A stretch of 64,000 bases of DNA from an uncultured Acidimicrobiales bacterium (GTDB taxonomy: Bacteria > Actinomycetota > Acidimicrobiia > Acidimicrobiales > SZUA-35). Positions within the stretch are counted from its first letter, which is position 1. Every line of letters starts with the position of its first letter. Shown one piece after another: positions 42,803-50,516 of this stretch. Location: positions 57,571 through 121,570 of the forward strand of contig CALIFY010000043.1 in the NCBI GenBank assembly GCA_938021675.1, read 5' to 3'. The position numbers and the translations under genes were made by a program. The notes beneath the pieces are model-generated. The model was not told where the DNA came from. It worked only from the letters and a program-made list of their open reading frames with translations, and ran no database searches.

Positions 42803-43461
42803 CAGCGCTTCTCCATGTACGTTTCGAACAGATCTATATTCAGCGTGGTTGGCTCTGCTTCGGCACCCCACAGCTCGGTGGATTCAAAGCTGACCGTGTA
42901 CACGTGCTGCGGCTCTTCGCCAGTGAAGTGGGCCGTGGCGTCGGGTAGCACTGCCGCTGGCCGGATGGCCGATATCGTCCCGGCCCGCCCTCGGATGTAT
43001 GCCGGCATCCTGGTATGGCCGCCAACGTGGACATCACGTGCTCGAACCGAATCACCAACCTCGAACTTCGGAGGATCGTCGATGTCTCGGAGCGAGCCTC
43101 CGCCGCCACGTTCGTACTCGGGTTTGTTCACTTCCGGCTGTGCCGGCTCTTCGACATCCTCTCCCATGAGCCGGCGAGCCCGGGCGTCGACCGCACCTTG
43201 GGCAAGAACGCCGCTGTCGACGAGCAGTAGTTCGGCACAGGCCAACCAGCGCCCGTAATAGCCGTCTTGGAGGTAGGTCAAGGGGTGGAGCCGTTCGAGC
43301 CCGTGTCGAAACGCGTCGAGATTGGTGCCGGAGAGACCCCCAGCCATCGCTCCGAGGGCGAATGCTCTGCCCTCCCAGTCGTTTGCGAACACCGGATCGT
43401 CTGGGTCGAGTTCGACCGTACCCCAGCCCTGTGTGCCGCCCATGTCGTGTATGCCGTCCAC
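42802..43461 (-). CDS. nitrile hydratase beta subunit
   Basis: A 219-residue subunit beginning at a GTG with AAGGAG 5 nt upstream. MDGIHDMGGTQGWGTVELDP is the typical NHase-beta start, with NDWEGRAFALGAMAGGLSGT and the SH3-like C terminal KFEVGDSVRARDVHVGGHTR domain. It packs around the alpha cobalt centre. First gene of the beta-alpha-accessory-OsmC operon, divergent from an XRE-cupin regulator. Confidence 0.95.
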   Translation of the reverse strand: MDGIHDMGGTQGWGTVELDPDDPVFANDWEGRAFALGAMAGGLSGTNLDAFRHGLERLHPLTYLQDGYYGRWLACAELLLVDSGVLAQGAVDARARRLMGEDVEEPAQPEVNKPEYERGGGGSLRDIDDPPKFEVGDSVRARDVHVGGHTRMPAYIRGRAGTISAIRPAAVLPDATAHFTGEEPQHVYTVSFESTELWGAEAEPTTLNIDLFETYMEKR

Positions 43462-43572
43462 GGCATCTCCTTCGTGACGTCGGGTCATGGCATTGTGCTG
43501 CCGGGGGTGAATGACTGTCAACTATCGGAGATCTTCTGAGTCGGAAAGTGTACGGTCTGATCATGCAACACT

Positions 43573-43605
43573 GTTCGACCCTCTCGCTGGCGTCGGTTGT
43601 CGAAC
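43573..43605. promoter_or_regulatory. inverted repeat between nitrile hydratase operon and XRE-cupin gene
   Basis: GTTCGAC (43573-43579) and GTCGAAC (43599-43605) are perfect 7-bp inverted arms with a 19-bp spacer in the 225-bp divergent region. It could be the binding site of the neighbouring XRE-cupin protein. Spacing is long for a single dimer, so confidence is limited. Confidence 0.4.
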
Positions 43606-43686
43606 CTGCGCCGAACGGTACTACGCTAGAATTTTGTGGAAAAAGCAGCTGCGCGAGCCCATCGAAACAACTCCGGACGAGGAGCG

Positions 43687-44301
43687 ATGTCGTCGACAAA
43701 CAGAAGTCGCGTGGATCATCCAATGCCTGAGGCCGACCTGGAAGACGTCGTCAATTCGATCGGGCCGAAACTGCGAGAATTGCGCGATCTGAACGGGTTG
43801 TCACTGCAGCAGTTGTCGGATCGTTCTGACGTGTCGCCGGCCGCTATACACAAGGTCGAGCAGGGCAATATGGTGCCGACGATCACCACGTTGCTTAAGC
43901 TGGCCAATGCTCTAGACCGACCGGTTTCCTACTTCGTCGATGAAGAAGATTCGGCTCCCGCCTACATGGTGTTTACTCCCGCAAAGGAACGGAAGGAGAT
44001 CTTTACAAGCCACACCGGTATCGATCTGCGCGGTATTTCTGGGCCGTATGGCCAATACTTTGTTGCCTCTGCCATCGCTGACATAGATCCAGGTGCATCC
44101 AGCGGCGATAAACCCCTTCGCCACCCCGGCGAGGAACTAATTTTTATGCTGTCGGGCACCCTTGAGGTCGATGTTAGTGATCAAACGGTCCGCATGGTTG
44201 CTGGAGACTCAGTGCACTTCAGAACCGACCATGAGCATCGTTGGCGAAACCCGACAAAACGTCCAGCCAAGGCGGTTTGGATAGCGCTCCGGCCGTCGTG
44301 A
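43687..44301 (+). CDS. XRE-cupin transcriptional regulator
   Basis: A 204-residue regulator with an N-terminal XRE helix-turn-helix (GLSLQQLSDRSDVSPAAIHK then VEQGNMVPTITTLLKLANAL) and a C-terminal cupin_2 domain (PLRHPGEELIFMLSGTLEVD, AGDSVHFRTDHEHRWRNPT) that probably binds a small ligand. Regulators of this sort control amine, sugar and amino-acid pathways. It lies divergent from the nitrile hydratase operon and next to the ComA-type operon, so it could regulate either. The shorter alternative start is at 43723. Confidence 0.88.
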   Translation: MSSTNRSRVDHPMPEADLEDVVNSIGPKLRELRDLNGLSLQQLSDRSDVSPAAIHKVEQGNMVPTITTLLKLANALDRPVSYFVDEEDSAPAYMVFTPAKERKEIFTSHTGIDLRGISGPYGQYFVASAIADIDPGASSGDKPLRHPGEELIFMLSGTLEVDVSDQTVRMVAGDSVHFRTDHEHRWRNPTKRPAKAVWIALRPS

Positions 44302-44334
44302 GGGTGGGAATGGTCGACCGACCCTAAAGACGGG

Positions 44335-45843
44335 TTAGCGGGAAGCCAGGGCCTCTGCCTCGGCGACGAGTTCCGCCTCTGCCGTCGCGAAGCGGGCGAG
44401 CTGCTCCTCGCTTGACGACACCAAGGCCCGACCCTCTGACTCATAGCGATCAGCCATGGCGGCCACTACTTCGGGGCCGGCTCCGCCTGCAGCCAATCTG
44501 GTGGCGACGATGTTGCGTGGATCGAGTACTTCGGCGAGCTGATCGGCTTCGAGGTCGAGAGTTTGCCCGCAGGTCTCGATCGCTACCTCATCGAGCATGG
44601 TCGCGGAAATGTCGATGCCGCGGAGCCCCTGTTGGCTAGCCGCTCTGACGGTGTTGCCGACAATGTTATATGCACTGCGGTAGTCGATCCCCGCGGTCAT
44701 CATAATGTATTCGGCGAGATCGGTCGCTTGGCTGAAACCCGCTTCGAGTTCGGCCCACATTCGCTCCGAATTAACAGTGAGGGTATCTACGACGCCGGAC
44801 ATGAGTGAGCTGATCTTACTGGTAAGTTCCAGCGCTCGAGGAATCTCGCCGTAGGCGAAGATGAGGTTGTCGCTGCGAGCCGATGGGCTCTTCACTACCG
44901 CCAAAAAGCCGCTGAGACGTCCGATGAGAATGCCTCCTGCGCCTCGAACGATCGTGAGAGCGTAGGGGTTTCGTTTCTGGGGCATGAGAACTGAGGCTCT
45001 GGTGTACGGCCCGGCAAGGTCGACGTAATCGAACTCTTGACTGGCCCAGATTTCCAGGTCCTCGGCGAGTTTCGATTGGTTCGATATAAGGCTGGTCGCC
45101 GTAGCCAGCAGATCAATGAACGTGTCTGTCTGCCACATCGCATCTCGCGTGTGTTCGATAATGTCATCGAATCCGAGCAGGTTGGCGATACGCGACCGGT
45201 CATCTAAAAGACGACTTCCGTTTACACACCCAGCTCCCCCTGGGCTTTGATTGACTTGGGCGAGCGCGGCCGACAGGCGTTCGCCGTCTCGAAGGGCCGG
45301 CGGGGCGAAGGCCAACAGGTAGTGACCGAACGTCGATGGTTGAGCCTGTTGTAGGTACGTCTGATCCGGCATGAACACCTGACGGTGGTTCCGTGCGACC
45401 GAGGCAAGGGTGACGGCGAATCGCCCGGAGTCGCCGACCAGCCTGGCCGTTTGTTTCCGGAGCAACACACGAAGTGCTACCCGCGCCGCCTCCCGGCGCG
45501 GCCGACCGGCGTGAAGCCAGCCGGCGGTAGTGCCGAGCCGTTCGGCGAAGAGGTGCTCGCGTGAGTTGTATGGTTCGCCGAACGCTTCGTCGTATGGGAA
45601 GTCTTCCGCCGCGGTGTGATAGGCCGTTAAGAGTTCACCGAGAAGGTCCGCTGCCGCGTCAGGAGGGATAATACCCCGATGTCGGAGGTCGATAACGTGG
45701 CCGAGATCGGCGATATTCAGCCCATCGTGGAGTAGTGGTGCGTCGGCAATCTCCCACGCAAAGCCGGCGTCGACCAGCTCGGGTGCCGGCCCATGATTGG
45801 ACGGACCGGCGATCCGGGACGACCCTGCGGTGTTGTCAGCCAC
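44335..45843 (-). CDS. aspartase/fumarase-superfamily lyase, argininosuccinate-lyase-like with altered active site
   Basis: A 502-residue member of the argininosuccinate lyase branch. The signature loop is ASVLMPQKRNP (283-293). In true argininosuccinate lyase this is GSSxMPQKKNP, so one serine of the Ser-Ser pair is replaced by Val. The usual THxQxAQP catalytic segment reads TYLQQAQPSTFGHY, with Tyr in place of the His. These changes argue against argininosuccinate cleavage. It overlaps a second superfamily member and is in one operon with a ComA-like synthase, as XcbC/XcbD are in Xanthobacter coenzyme M synthesis. It is the last gene of the operon. Confidence 0.85.
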   Translation of the reverse strand: MADNTAGSSRIAGPSNHGPAPELVDAGFAWEIADAPLLHDGLNIADLGHVIDLRHRGIIPPDAAADLLGELLTAYHTAAEDFPYDEAFGEPYNSREHLFAERLGTTAGWLHAGRPRREAARVALRVLLRKQTARLVGDSGRFAVTLASVARNHRQVFMPDQTYLQQAQPSTFGHYLLAFAPPALRDGERLSAALAQVNQSPGGAGCVNGSRLLDDRSRIANLLGFDDIIEHTRDAMWQTDTFIDLLATATSLISNQSKLAEDLEIWASQEFDYVDLAGPYTRASVLMPQKRNPYALTIVRGAGGILIGRLSGFLAVVKSPSARSDNLIFAYGEIPRALELTSKISSLMSGVVDTLTVNSERMWAELEAGFSQATDLAEYIMMTAGIDYRSAYNIVGNTVRAASQQGLRGIDISATMLDEVAIETCGQTLDLEADQLAEVLDPRNIVATRLAAGGAGPEVVAAMADRYESEGRALVSSSEEQLARFATAEAELVAEAEALASR

Positions 45844-47194
45844 GGCGCCAACTCGGCGGTCCGTGGGCTCGTCTCGCCCGGGCCGAAGCTACTACCGAGT
45901 CGACCTGTTGGGCTGCCACCCCGGTCTCGAAGTGATCCGAGGTGTTCGGTTGCTCGTCCGACGTTGCCAACGCGTCGAGTTCGGCCGCAAGCTTTCCCGG
46001 ATCGTTGCCGGCCCGGTGGTACGCGGCGTGGAGTGCTTCTTGGGCCCGGTGCTTTCCCAAACGCTCGCTCAATACCCGCAACAGGCTTCCCGAAGTCATC
46101 GCACCGTTTGCCGTCAGGTTGGTCATCATCGACATGGCGTCGACTTCAAGCCCATCGAGCAGGTTTCGGCTCAGGCTGGTGGCGGCACATCCGTAGTGGG
46201 CCAGCGTCGGGAACGTGACCCATTCGGCTTTCCAGCCTCGAGCATCGCGCTCGTGTTCTTGCACCATGGTTTCGGCAAGGATCTGGGCGTTGTTTCGAAC
46301 CAAGGTGGCGAGGGTAACGATCTGCTCACTCCGTTCTGGATTTCGTTTGTGGGGCATCGTGATACTGCCGACGGTCGTCGCGGTTGTTGCCTCCCTGAGC
46401 TCACCCAATTCCGCCCGCTGGAGTACGAATACCTCGTTTGCCAGCCGAGCCAGTGCCGAAGTGGAGAGCATGACCGCCGCCCCAAATTCGGCGAGACGGT
46501 CGCGAGCGGTGAGCCACGAAATGTTCGGTGCGGCAAGGTTTAGTTCGTCGGCGAAGGCGGTCCTCAGTGCGGTCGCATCGGGCCCGAAGAATGCCAGCGT
46601 GCCTACCGCTCCGCCGAGTTGGGCCACGAGACAGCGGCTCGACAGTTGCGTCATCCGTTCGAGGCTGCGACCGATCTCATCGGCCCAGGACGCTACTTTC
46701 ATGCCAAAGGTGATGGGGGCGCCCGGCTGACCATGGGTTCGACCGGACATCGGGGTCGAGCGGTACTCGTCGGCCAGTTCAAGTAACCGACCTTCGATAT
46801 GCCACAGGTCATCCCACAGCAGATCGCCGACGGCGGCCATCTCCAAACTCAGTGCGGTGTCGGTGATGTCCTGCACGGTGGCACCGACGTACACGTGTTC
46901 ACGGGCTGACTCGGGGAGATGTCGTTGGATCTCGTGGATCAATCCAAGGGTGGAGTGGCTTGTTTCGGCTGTTCCCCGTTCGATGGCTGCAACATCGAGG
47001 CGGTCGGCGTTGAGTTCGGAGATGGCGTGGGCCGAGGTGGATGGGATCAGGTCGAAGCTTGCTTGGGCCCGAGCCAGGGCGCCGAGCACCCGTACCCATC
47101 GGCGTAGTCGCGAACGCTCGCTAAAGATGTCGTGGGTGGCCGGTGTGCTCCACGATGATCCGAATATCGCTGAGTCGATCAGATGGGAGTCCAC
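45836..47194 (-). CDS. aspartase/fumarase-superfamily lyase, adenylosuccinate/carboxymuconate-lyase-like
   Basis: A 452-residue superfamily member from a GTG at 47194 (AGAGGGG 5 nt upstream). Conserved parts are HVYVGATVQDITDTALSLEM, GRTHGQPGAPITFG (151-164) with the catalytic His, and the signature GSITMPHKRNPERSEQ (276-291), where one of the usual two serines is Ile. It is annotated by resemblance to adenylosuccinate and carboxymuconate lyases but lacks pathway neighbours for either. Overlap with the Cys-rich gene upstream (16 bp) and the other lyase downstream (8 bp) places it in the ComA-type operon; a phosphate-eliminating role like XcbC1 is possible. Confidence 0.85.
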   Translation of the reverse strand: MDSHLIDSAIFGSSWSTPATHDIFSERSRLRRWVRVLGALARAQASFDLIPSTSAHAISELNADRLDVAAIERGTAETSHSTLGLIHEIQRHLPESAREHVYVGATVQDITDTALSLEMAAVGDLLWDDLWHIEGRLLELADEYRSTPMSGRTHGQPGAPITFGMKVASWADEIGRSLERMTQLSSRCLVAQLGGAVGTLAFFGPDATALRTAFADELNLAAPNISWLTARDRLAEFGAAVMLSTSALARLANEVFVLQRAELGELREATTATTVGSITMPHKRNPERSEQIVTLATLVRNNAQILAETMVQEHERDARGWKAEWVTFPTLAHYGCAATSLSRNLLDGLEVDAMSMMTNLTANGAMTSGSLLRVLSERLGKHRAQEALHAAYHRAGNDPGKLAAELDALATSDEQPNTSDHFETGVAAQQVDSVVASARARRAHGPPSWRRG

Positions 47195-48102
47195 TCGGTC
47201 CCCTCTAACTCGATGAGCCGGTCGATGGCGGCTCGGACCTCGGCTAACGACGAACCCCAGGGGACGAGTACCGTCCGGTGAAGCTCTTCGGAACCTCGTT
47301 GGAGTTGGCAGCACCGCGTCAGGGTTGGATCGCTCGCCGATTGTGGCGGTTCGAGGAATCGACGAGGGCAGACATCTATCGTCGTTGGCTCGAAGTCGTA
47401 GAACGAGGCGTGGATTTGGACCGATCGTTGGCAGCCGACCAGGGTCCAATCGGGATGCGGTGGTGGTCGTTGATCGAGAAACGACACGTCGGTTCCTGCA
47501 AACTCGACCCCGGTCGTACGGCAGGGGAAGAGCAGATTGTTCGTCGGGCCGTCGTCCTCCGATGTCAATAGCTCCAAGCTATCTATTTCGTTGACCCGGA
47601 GCCCGACCGGGGGGAGGTCTTCGGCGACATCGAGCATACGTTTTGCCTGGTCGGCCAACTTTGATGGCCCAGGGGGCACGATGTCGATCAGCGTGATCCA
47701 CAGTGGCTTTGGATTGAGAAGAAAGCTGATGTGTGAGTATCGGCCCTCCACGATGAGACACCGTCTGTCGGGGTGTCGATCGGCGATACGGCAGAACTGG
47801 GAGGCAACGCCGACGTCCACATCCGGTTCCTCGATATCTAGGCACTCCTCGGGGGTCGCCAACACCCGAACGCCGTCGATGGGCGAGAACAGTTCAGAGT
47901 CAGATGTCTTGGTCACCTCGATGAGTGCGGTTTGTTCCGCCGAGCGGACGACGATGAACCTGGTCCGTACATAGGCGTCTCTGCCGATAAACCGGTGTCG
48001 TAGCGTCTCCTCATCGAGGTCGGTGGTCTCGTAGCTGACCGCCACCTGCCGGTACTCCGAAGGGAATACGTTTGGGGCCGATGGGTCGATGCCGGACCTC
48101 AC
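47179..48102 (-). CDS. cysteine-rich protein of unknown function in the ComA-type operon
   Basis: A 307-residue soluble protein with no recognised family. It has eight cysteines (EECLDIEEP, SQFCRIAD, RRCLIVEG, FPCRTTG, VGCQRS, DVCPRRF, RCCQLQ). Other segments that look conserved are RYSHISFLLNPKPLWITLID and FPCRTTGVEFAGTDVSFLDQ. Start is GTG overlapping the ComA-like stop by 4 bp; its end overlaps the next lyase by 16 bp. In Xanthobacter the comparable cluster carries a PLP enzyme (XcbE1) with the ComA homologue and two lyases; no PLP-lysine motif is visible here. It may bind metal or act in sulfur transfer, but this is only suggested by the cysteines and the context. Confidence 0.75.
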   Translation of the reverse strand: MRSGIDPSAPNVFPSEYRQVAVSYETTDLDEETLRHRFIGRDAYVRTRFIVVRSAEQTALIEVTKTSDSELFSPIDGVRVLATPEECLDIEEPDVDVGVASQFCRIADRHPDRRCLIVEGRYSHISFLLNPKPLWITLIDIVPPGPSKLADQAKRMLDVAEDLPPVGLRVNEIDSLELLTSEDDGPTNNLLFPCRTTGVEFAGTDVSFLDQRPPPHPDWTLVGCQRSVQIHASFYDFEPTTIDVCPRRFLEPPQSASDPTLTRCCQLQRGSEELHRTVLVPWGSSLAEVRAAIDRLIELEGTEWTPI

Positions 48103-48914
48103 CGGGCGGTGCCAGTGAGTGAGGTCTCCTCAAGGTCCGAGGCCGTCCCGAGGCCGATCGTGTCAGCCCGAAGCCCTTGTCGTAGTGATTCGACGCTCAG
48201 TACTTCGGCCATGGTGATGTTGCCGAGGTTGACCGAGGGGCCGATGGTTCGGAGGAGCCAAGCCTGTTGGGTGCGGAGGGGTGCTTCGTAGATGATGCGT
48301 GTCCCGTCGACCGCCGCTTCGAGCGCGGCGACGAGATCGGTGCGGACCCGACCGTCTGGCTCGTACAGTCCGACCGTGCCCGATTCTCGGCCCTCGGCCA
48401 CGACCCGGCGTGCGCCGGCATCGATATCGCCGCCGATCTCGTCGATCCATTGTTCGGGGATTACGTTGGCGTCTGGCGACTTACTGCCGACCTCGGCCAG
48501 AACGTCGAGTCCCCGGTCGGCGGCGAGCCGGATCAGGCTGCGTTTCTCATCGATCGGCATGGCGGTGGCGCCGTTGCTGACTTCGACCGCGGTGAACCCG
48601 ACGTCTTCGACCCAATCGAAGAAGCCGTCGGCCCGGCGTTGGAGCCAGGAGATCTCTAGCAACGTTCCGCCAGGGCAGGCCTGAATGTTGTGATGTCGAA
48701 GGCGTCGTATTTTGTCACGAACCTCGGGGTCTAGGTAGGCGGTGCCCCAGCCGAACTTCCACACGTCGATGTACTCTGCGGTCGATGCCATCGTGGCGTC
48801 GAGCTGGGTCAGCGTCATCCCTTTATCAAGCACATGGGTGACACCGGTGAGTCGGGGCTTTGTCGGACGCGCCGGCGTTTCGAGAAAGGTTGGCTTCTGG
48901 TGCTTTTTAGTCAT
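48099..48914 (-). CDS. phosphosulfolactate synthase (ComA/XcbB family)
   Basis: A 271-residue TIM-barrel protein. GVTHVLDKGM (24-33), VWKFGWGTAYLDPE, GGTLLEISWLQRRADGFFDW, VEVSNGATAMPIDEKRSLI, LAEVGSKSP and the closing YEAPLRTQQAWLLRTIGPSV then NLGNITMAEVLSVE match ComA proteins. The family adds sulfite to phosphoenolpyruvate giving phosphosulfolactate, first step of coenzyme M synthesis in methanogens and in Xanthobacter (XcbB1), and of sulfolactate synthesis in some spores. It heads an operon of four overlapping genes. The upstream 101-bp gap contains short inverted repeats (CGATA/TATCG) of possible regulatory use. Confidence 0.9.
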   Translation of the reverse strand: MTKKHQKPTFLETPARPTKPRLTGVTHVLDKGMTLTQLDATMASTAEYIDVWKFGWGTAYLDPEVRDKIRRLRHHNIQACPGGTLLEISWLQRRADGFFDWVEDVGFTAVEVSNGATAMPIDEKRSLIRLAADRGLDVLAEVGSKSPDANVIPEQWIDEIGGDIDAGARRVVAEGRESGTVGLYEPDGRVRTDLVAALEAAVDGTRIIYEAPLRTQQAWLLRTIGPSVNLGNITMAEVLSVESLRQGLRADTIGLGTASDLEETSLTGTAR

Positions 48915-49015
48915 CGGACGGTCCGGACGATGGGGCAGATACGCATTCTACGATAGAGGAGGAATCTTATCGGATCCGACATGTCGCTATCGGATCGTGG
49001 TGTCGTCGGGGCCTC

Positions 49016-50437
49016 CTACAGGCGCTCGTCGAGTGCCAGTAGCGCACTTGTAAAACACTCGATCGGCGCCCACGCCACACCGGCGCCGACTTGGCCAGAA
49101 CCGTCGCTGACGTGCACGATTCCAGTGTTCACCGCCGGCGTTACCCCCGATTCGACGACCTGGCGGATATCGACCCCGACCGGTGTGCCGACATTGTCGA
49201 GAATAGGTAACCGGAAGCGACTGCTCTCGCCAGCGCAGATGCGTTGCATGTTGCGGGTCGCGGCGATGGCGTCGCTCATCCGTCCGCCGAGAAAGCCGGC
49301 TACAGCAGGAGAGTTGGCGGCCGCTGGCCCTCCGAGACCGACCAACTCGAGCACCGCGCTATCGCCGATATCGGGTGCGCTCGTCTCCGGCCCCTGTCCC
49401 GGGTAGTACAGGGCATCTTGTATCGGCGGGCTGTCGGCCAGGAACCATGTGTCGTCGTCGCCGGAGAGCCGGATGCCGTACGTCGTGCCGTTTCGGCACA
49501 TGGTGGTAACGATGCTTGAATTCTCGACTTCTCCGGCCCACATCACGAGCGACTTGGCGGCCGCCATGGCGACATTGAGGAACATCAGATGGTTGGCGCT
49601 CAGGAAATCGGCGACCTGTGGTGCGTCGGCCCGCGTCGAGCGCACCAGATGGGGGAGGAGATCGCGAAGGAGTAAGTTGGTGGTTGCCTGGGTGCGCATG
49701 TGAACGTCGTCGCCCATCGGAATGCCTTGACCGGCCAGTGAGAACACGTCGGTCGGCCCCATCGACGCCAATGCGTCGGCGACGACTGGGCCGACGGAGT
49801 CGCGCACGAAGCGCAATCGTTCGATCGAATCGTCCGAATCGACGCCGAACCATGCGACCTGCCCCGAACCCTGATTGATGGCGGCATAGCCAGTGGTTCC
49901 GCCAACTTCATTGTTGACGACATAGACCGGAGCGGAAGGGCCGATCGCCGTCGCCATAGGTACGACGGTGTCGTGGAGGTTGGCCGGAGCGAGGTGGACC
50001 TCTTCGGCCGCAACGGCACGACGGGCCGATACCACGTCCGGCTCCCATCCTTCCGCCACGATCGCCGCCTGAACGGAGCGTCTCAGCGGATCGCACATGC
50101 TATCCCAGCCGATCGCCGGCCCGCAGTGGAGGATGGTTCGGTCTCCGATTCCGGGGACGACGTCGGACGCCGTCTCGATGGCCGCGAGTTCGGGGATCCC
50201 GTCGTTTAGCCGGCGGACGACCTCGCCGTTCGCCTCATCGATCTCGGCCGCTCGCGGTCCGAGGAGTCGAGCTAATGCCGACACTACTCGTTGATCGCCG
50301 CCTCCCGGTATGCGCCAGTCGACGCCGATTACCGGTGTGCCTTGGTCGCGAACGGCTTGTTCGAAGAGCGGAAGGCCGATATTGACGACGCTCAGTGCCG
50401 CAGGGAGATCGGCGATCGGGAGGTTAGACGAAGCCAC
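49016..50437 (-). CDS. DUF1116 family protein (oxamate carbamoyltransferase AllG-like)
   Basis: A 473-residue DUF1116 protein. Typical parts are GPAIGWDSMCDPLRRSVQAA, LSANHLMFLNVAMAAAKSLV, YYPGQGPETSAPDIGDSAVL and the C-terminal GVDIRQVVESGVTPAVNTGI then VHVSDGSGQVGAGVAWAPIE. In Escherichia coli the DUF1116 protein AllG acts with AllF (FdrA) and AllH (DUF2877) in oxamate carbamoyl transfer. An FdrA and carbamate kinase lie 4-6 kb away on the other strand. The start is GTG with a weak ribosome site. It is upstream of, and on the same strand as, the ComA-like gene. Confidence 0.85.
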   Translation of the reverse strand: MASSNLPIADLPAALSVVNIGLPLFEQAVRDQGTPVIGVDWRIPGGGDQRVVSALARLLGPRAAEIDEANGEVVRRLNDGIPELAAIETASDVVPGIGDRTILHCGPAIGWDSMCDPLRRSVQAAIVAEGWEPDVVSARRAVAAEEVHLAPANLHDTVVPMATAIGPSAPVYVVNNEVGGTTGYAAINQGSGQVAWFGVDSDDSIERLRFVRDSVGPVVADALASMGPTDVFSLAGQGIPMGDDVHMRTQATTNLLLRDLLPHLVRSTRADAPQVADFLSANHLMFLNVAMAAAKSLVMWAGEVENSSIVTTMCRNGTTYGIRLSGDDDTWFLADSPPIQDALYYPGQGPETSAPDIGDSAVLELVGLGGPAAANSPAVAGFLGGRMSDAIAATRNMQRICAGESSRFRLPILDNVGTPVGVDIRQVVESGVTPAVNTGIVHVSDGSGQVGAGVAWAPIECFTSALLALDERL

Positions 50438-50498
50438 GATAGGTCTTTCGGTCGATGCGTCGGTAACGATCAGGCATGTCGCTACGGAAAACTGTTTT

Positions 50499-50507
50499 TA
50501 CTATACG
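50499..50507. promoter_or_regulatory. candidate promoter element TACTATACG (also at 54047)
   Basis: The 9-mer lies in the divergent gap between the DUF1116 and AIR-synthase-like genes. On the minus strand it contains a good -10 (TATAGT). The same 9-mer is found at 54047-54055 between the hypothetical gene and carbamate kinase. Two occurrences in two divergent gaps of one cluster are suggestive but not strong. Confidence 0.35.
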
Positions 50508-50516
50508 GTATGGCCT

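Noticed and set aside
41418..43531. 15-bp direct repeat GTCAACTATCGGAGA at 41418 and near 43517
   Set aside because: One copy is within the end of the OsmC coding sequence, and a 15-mer repeated once is expected by chance in 64 kb.
44335..45843. Annotation as argininosuccinate lyase of arginine synthesis
   Set aside because: The catalytic His and one signature Ser are replaced, and the operon contains no arginine genes.
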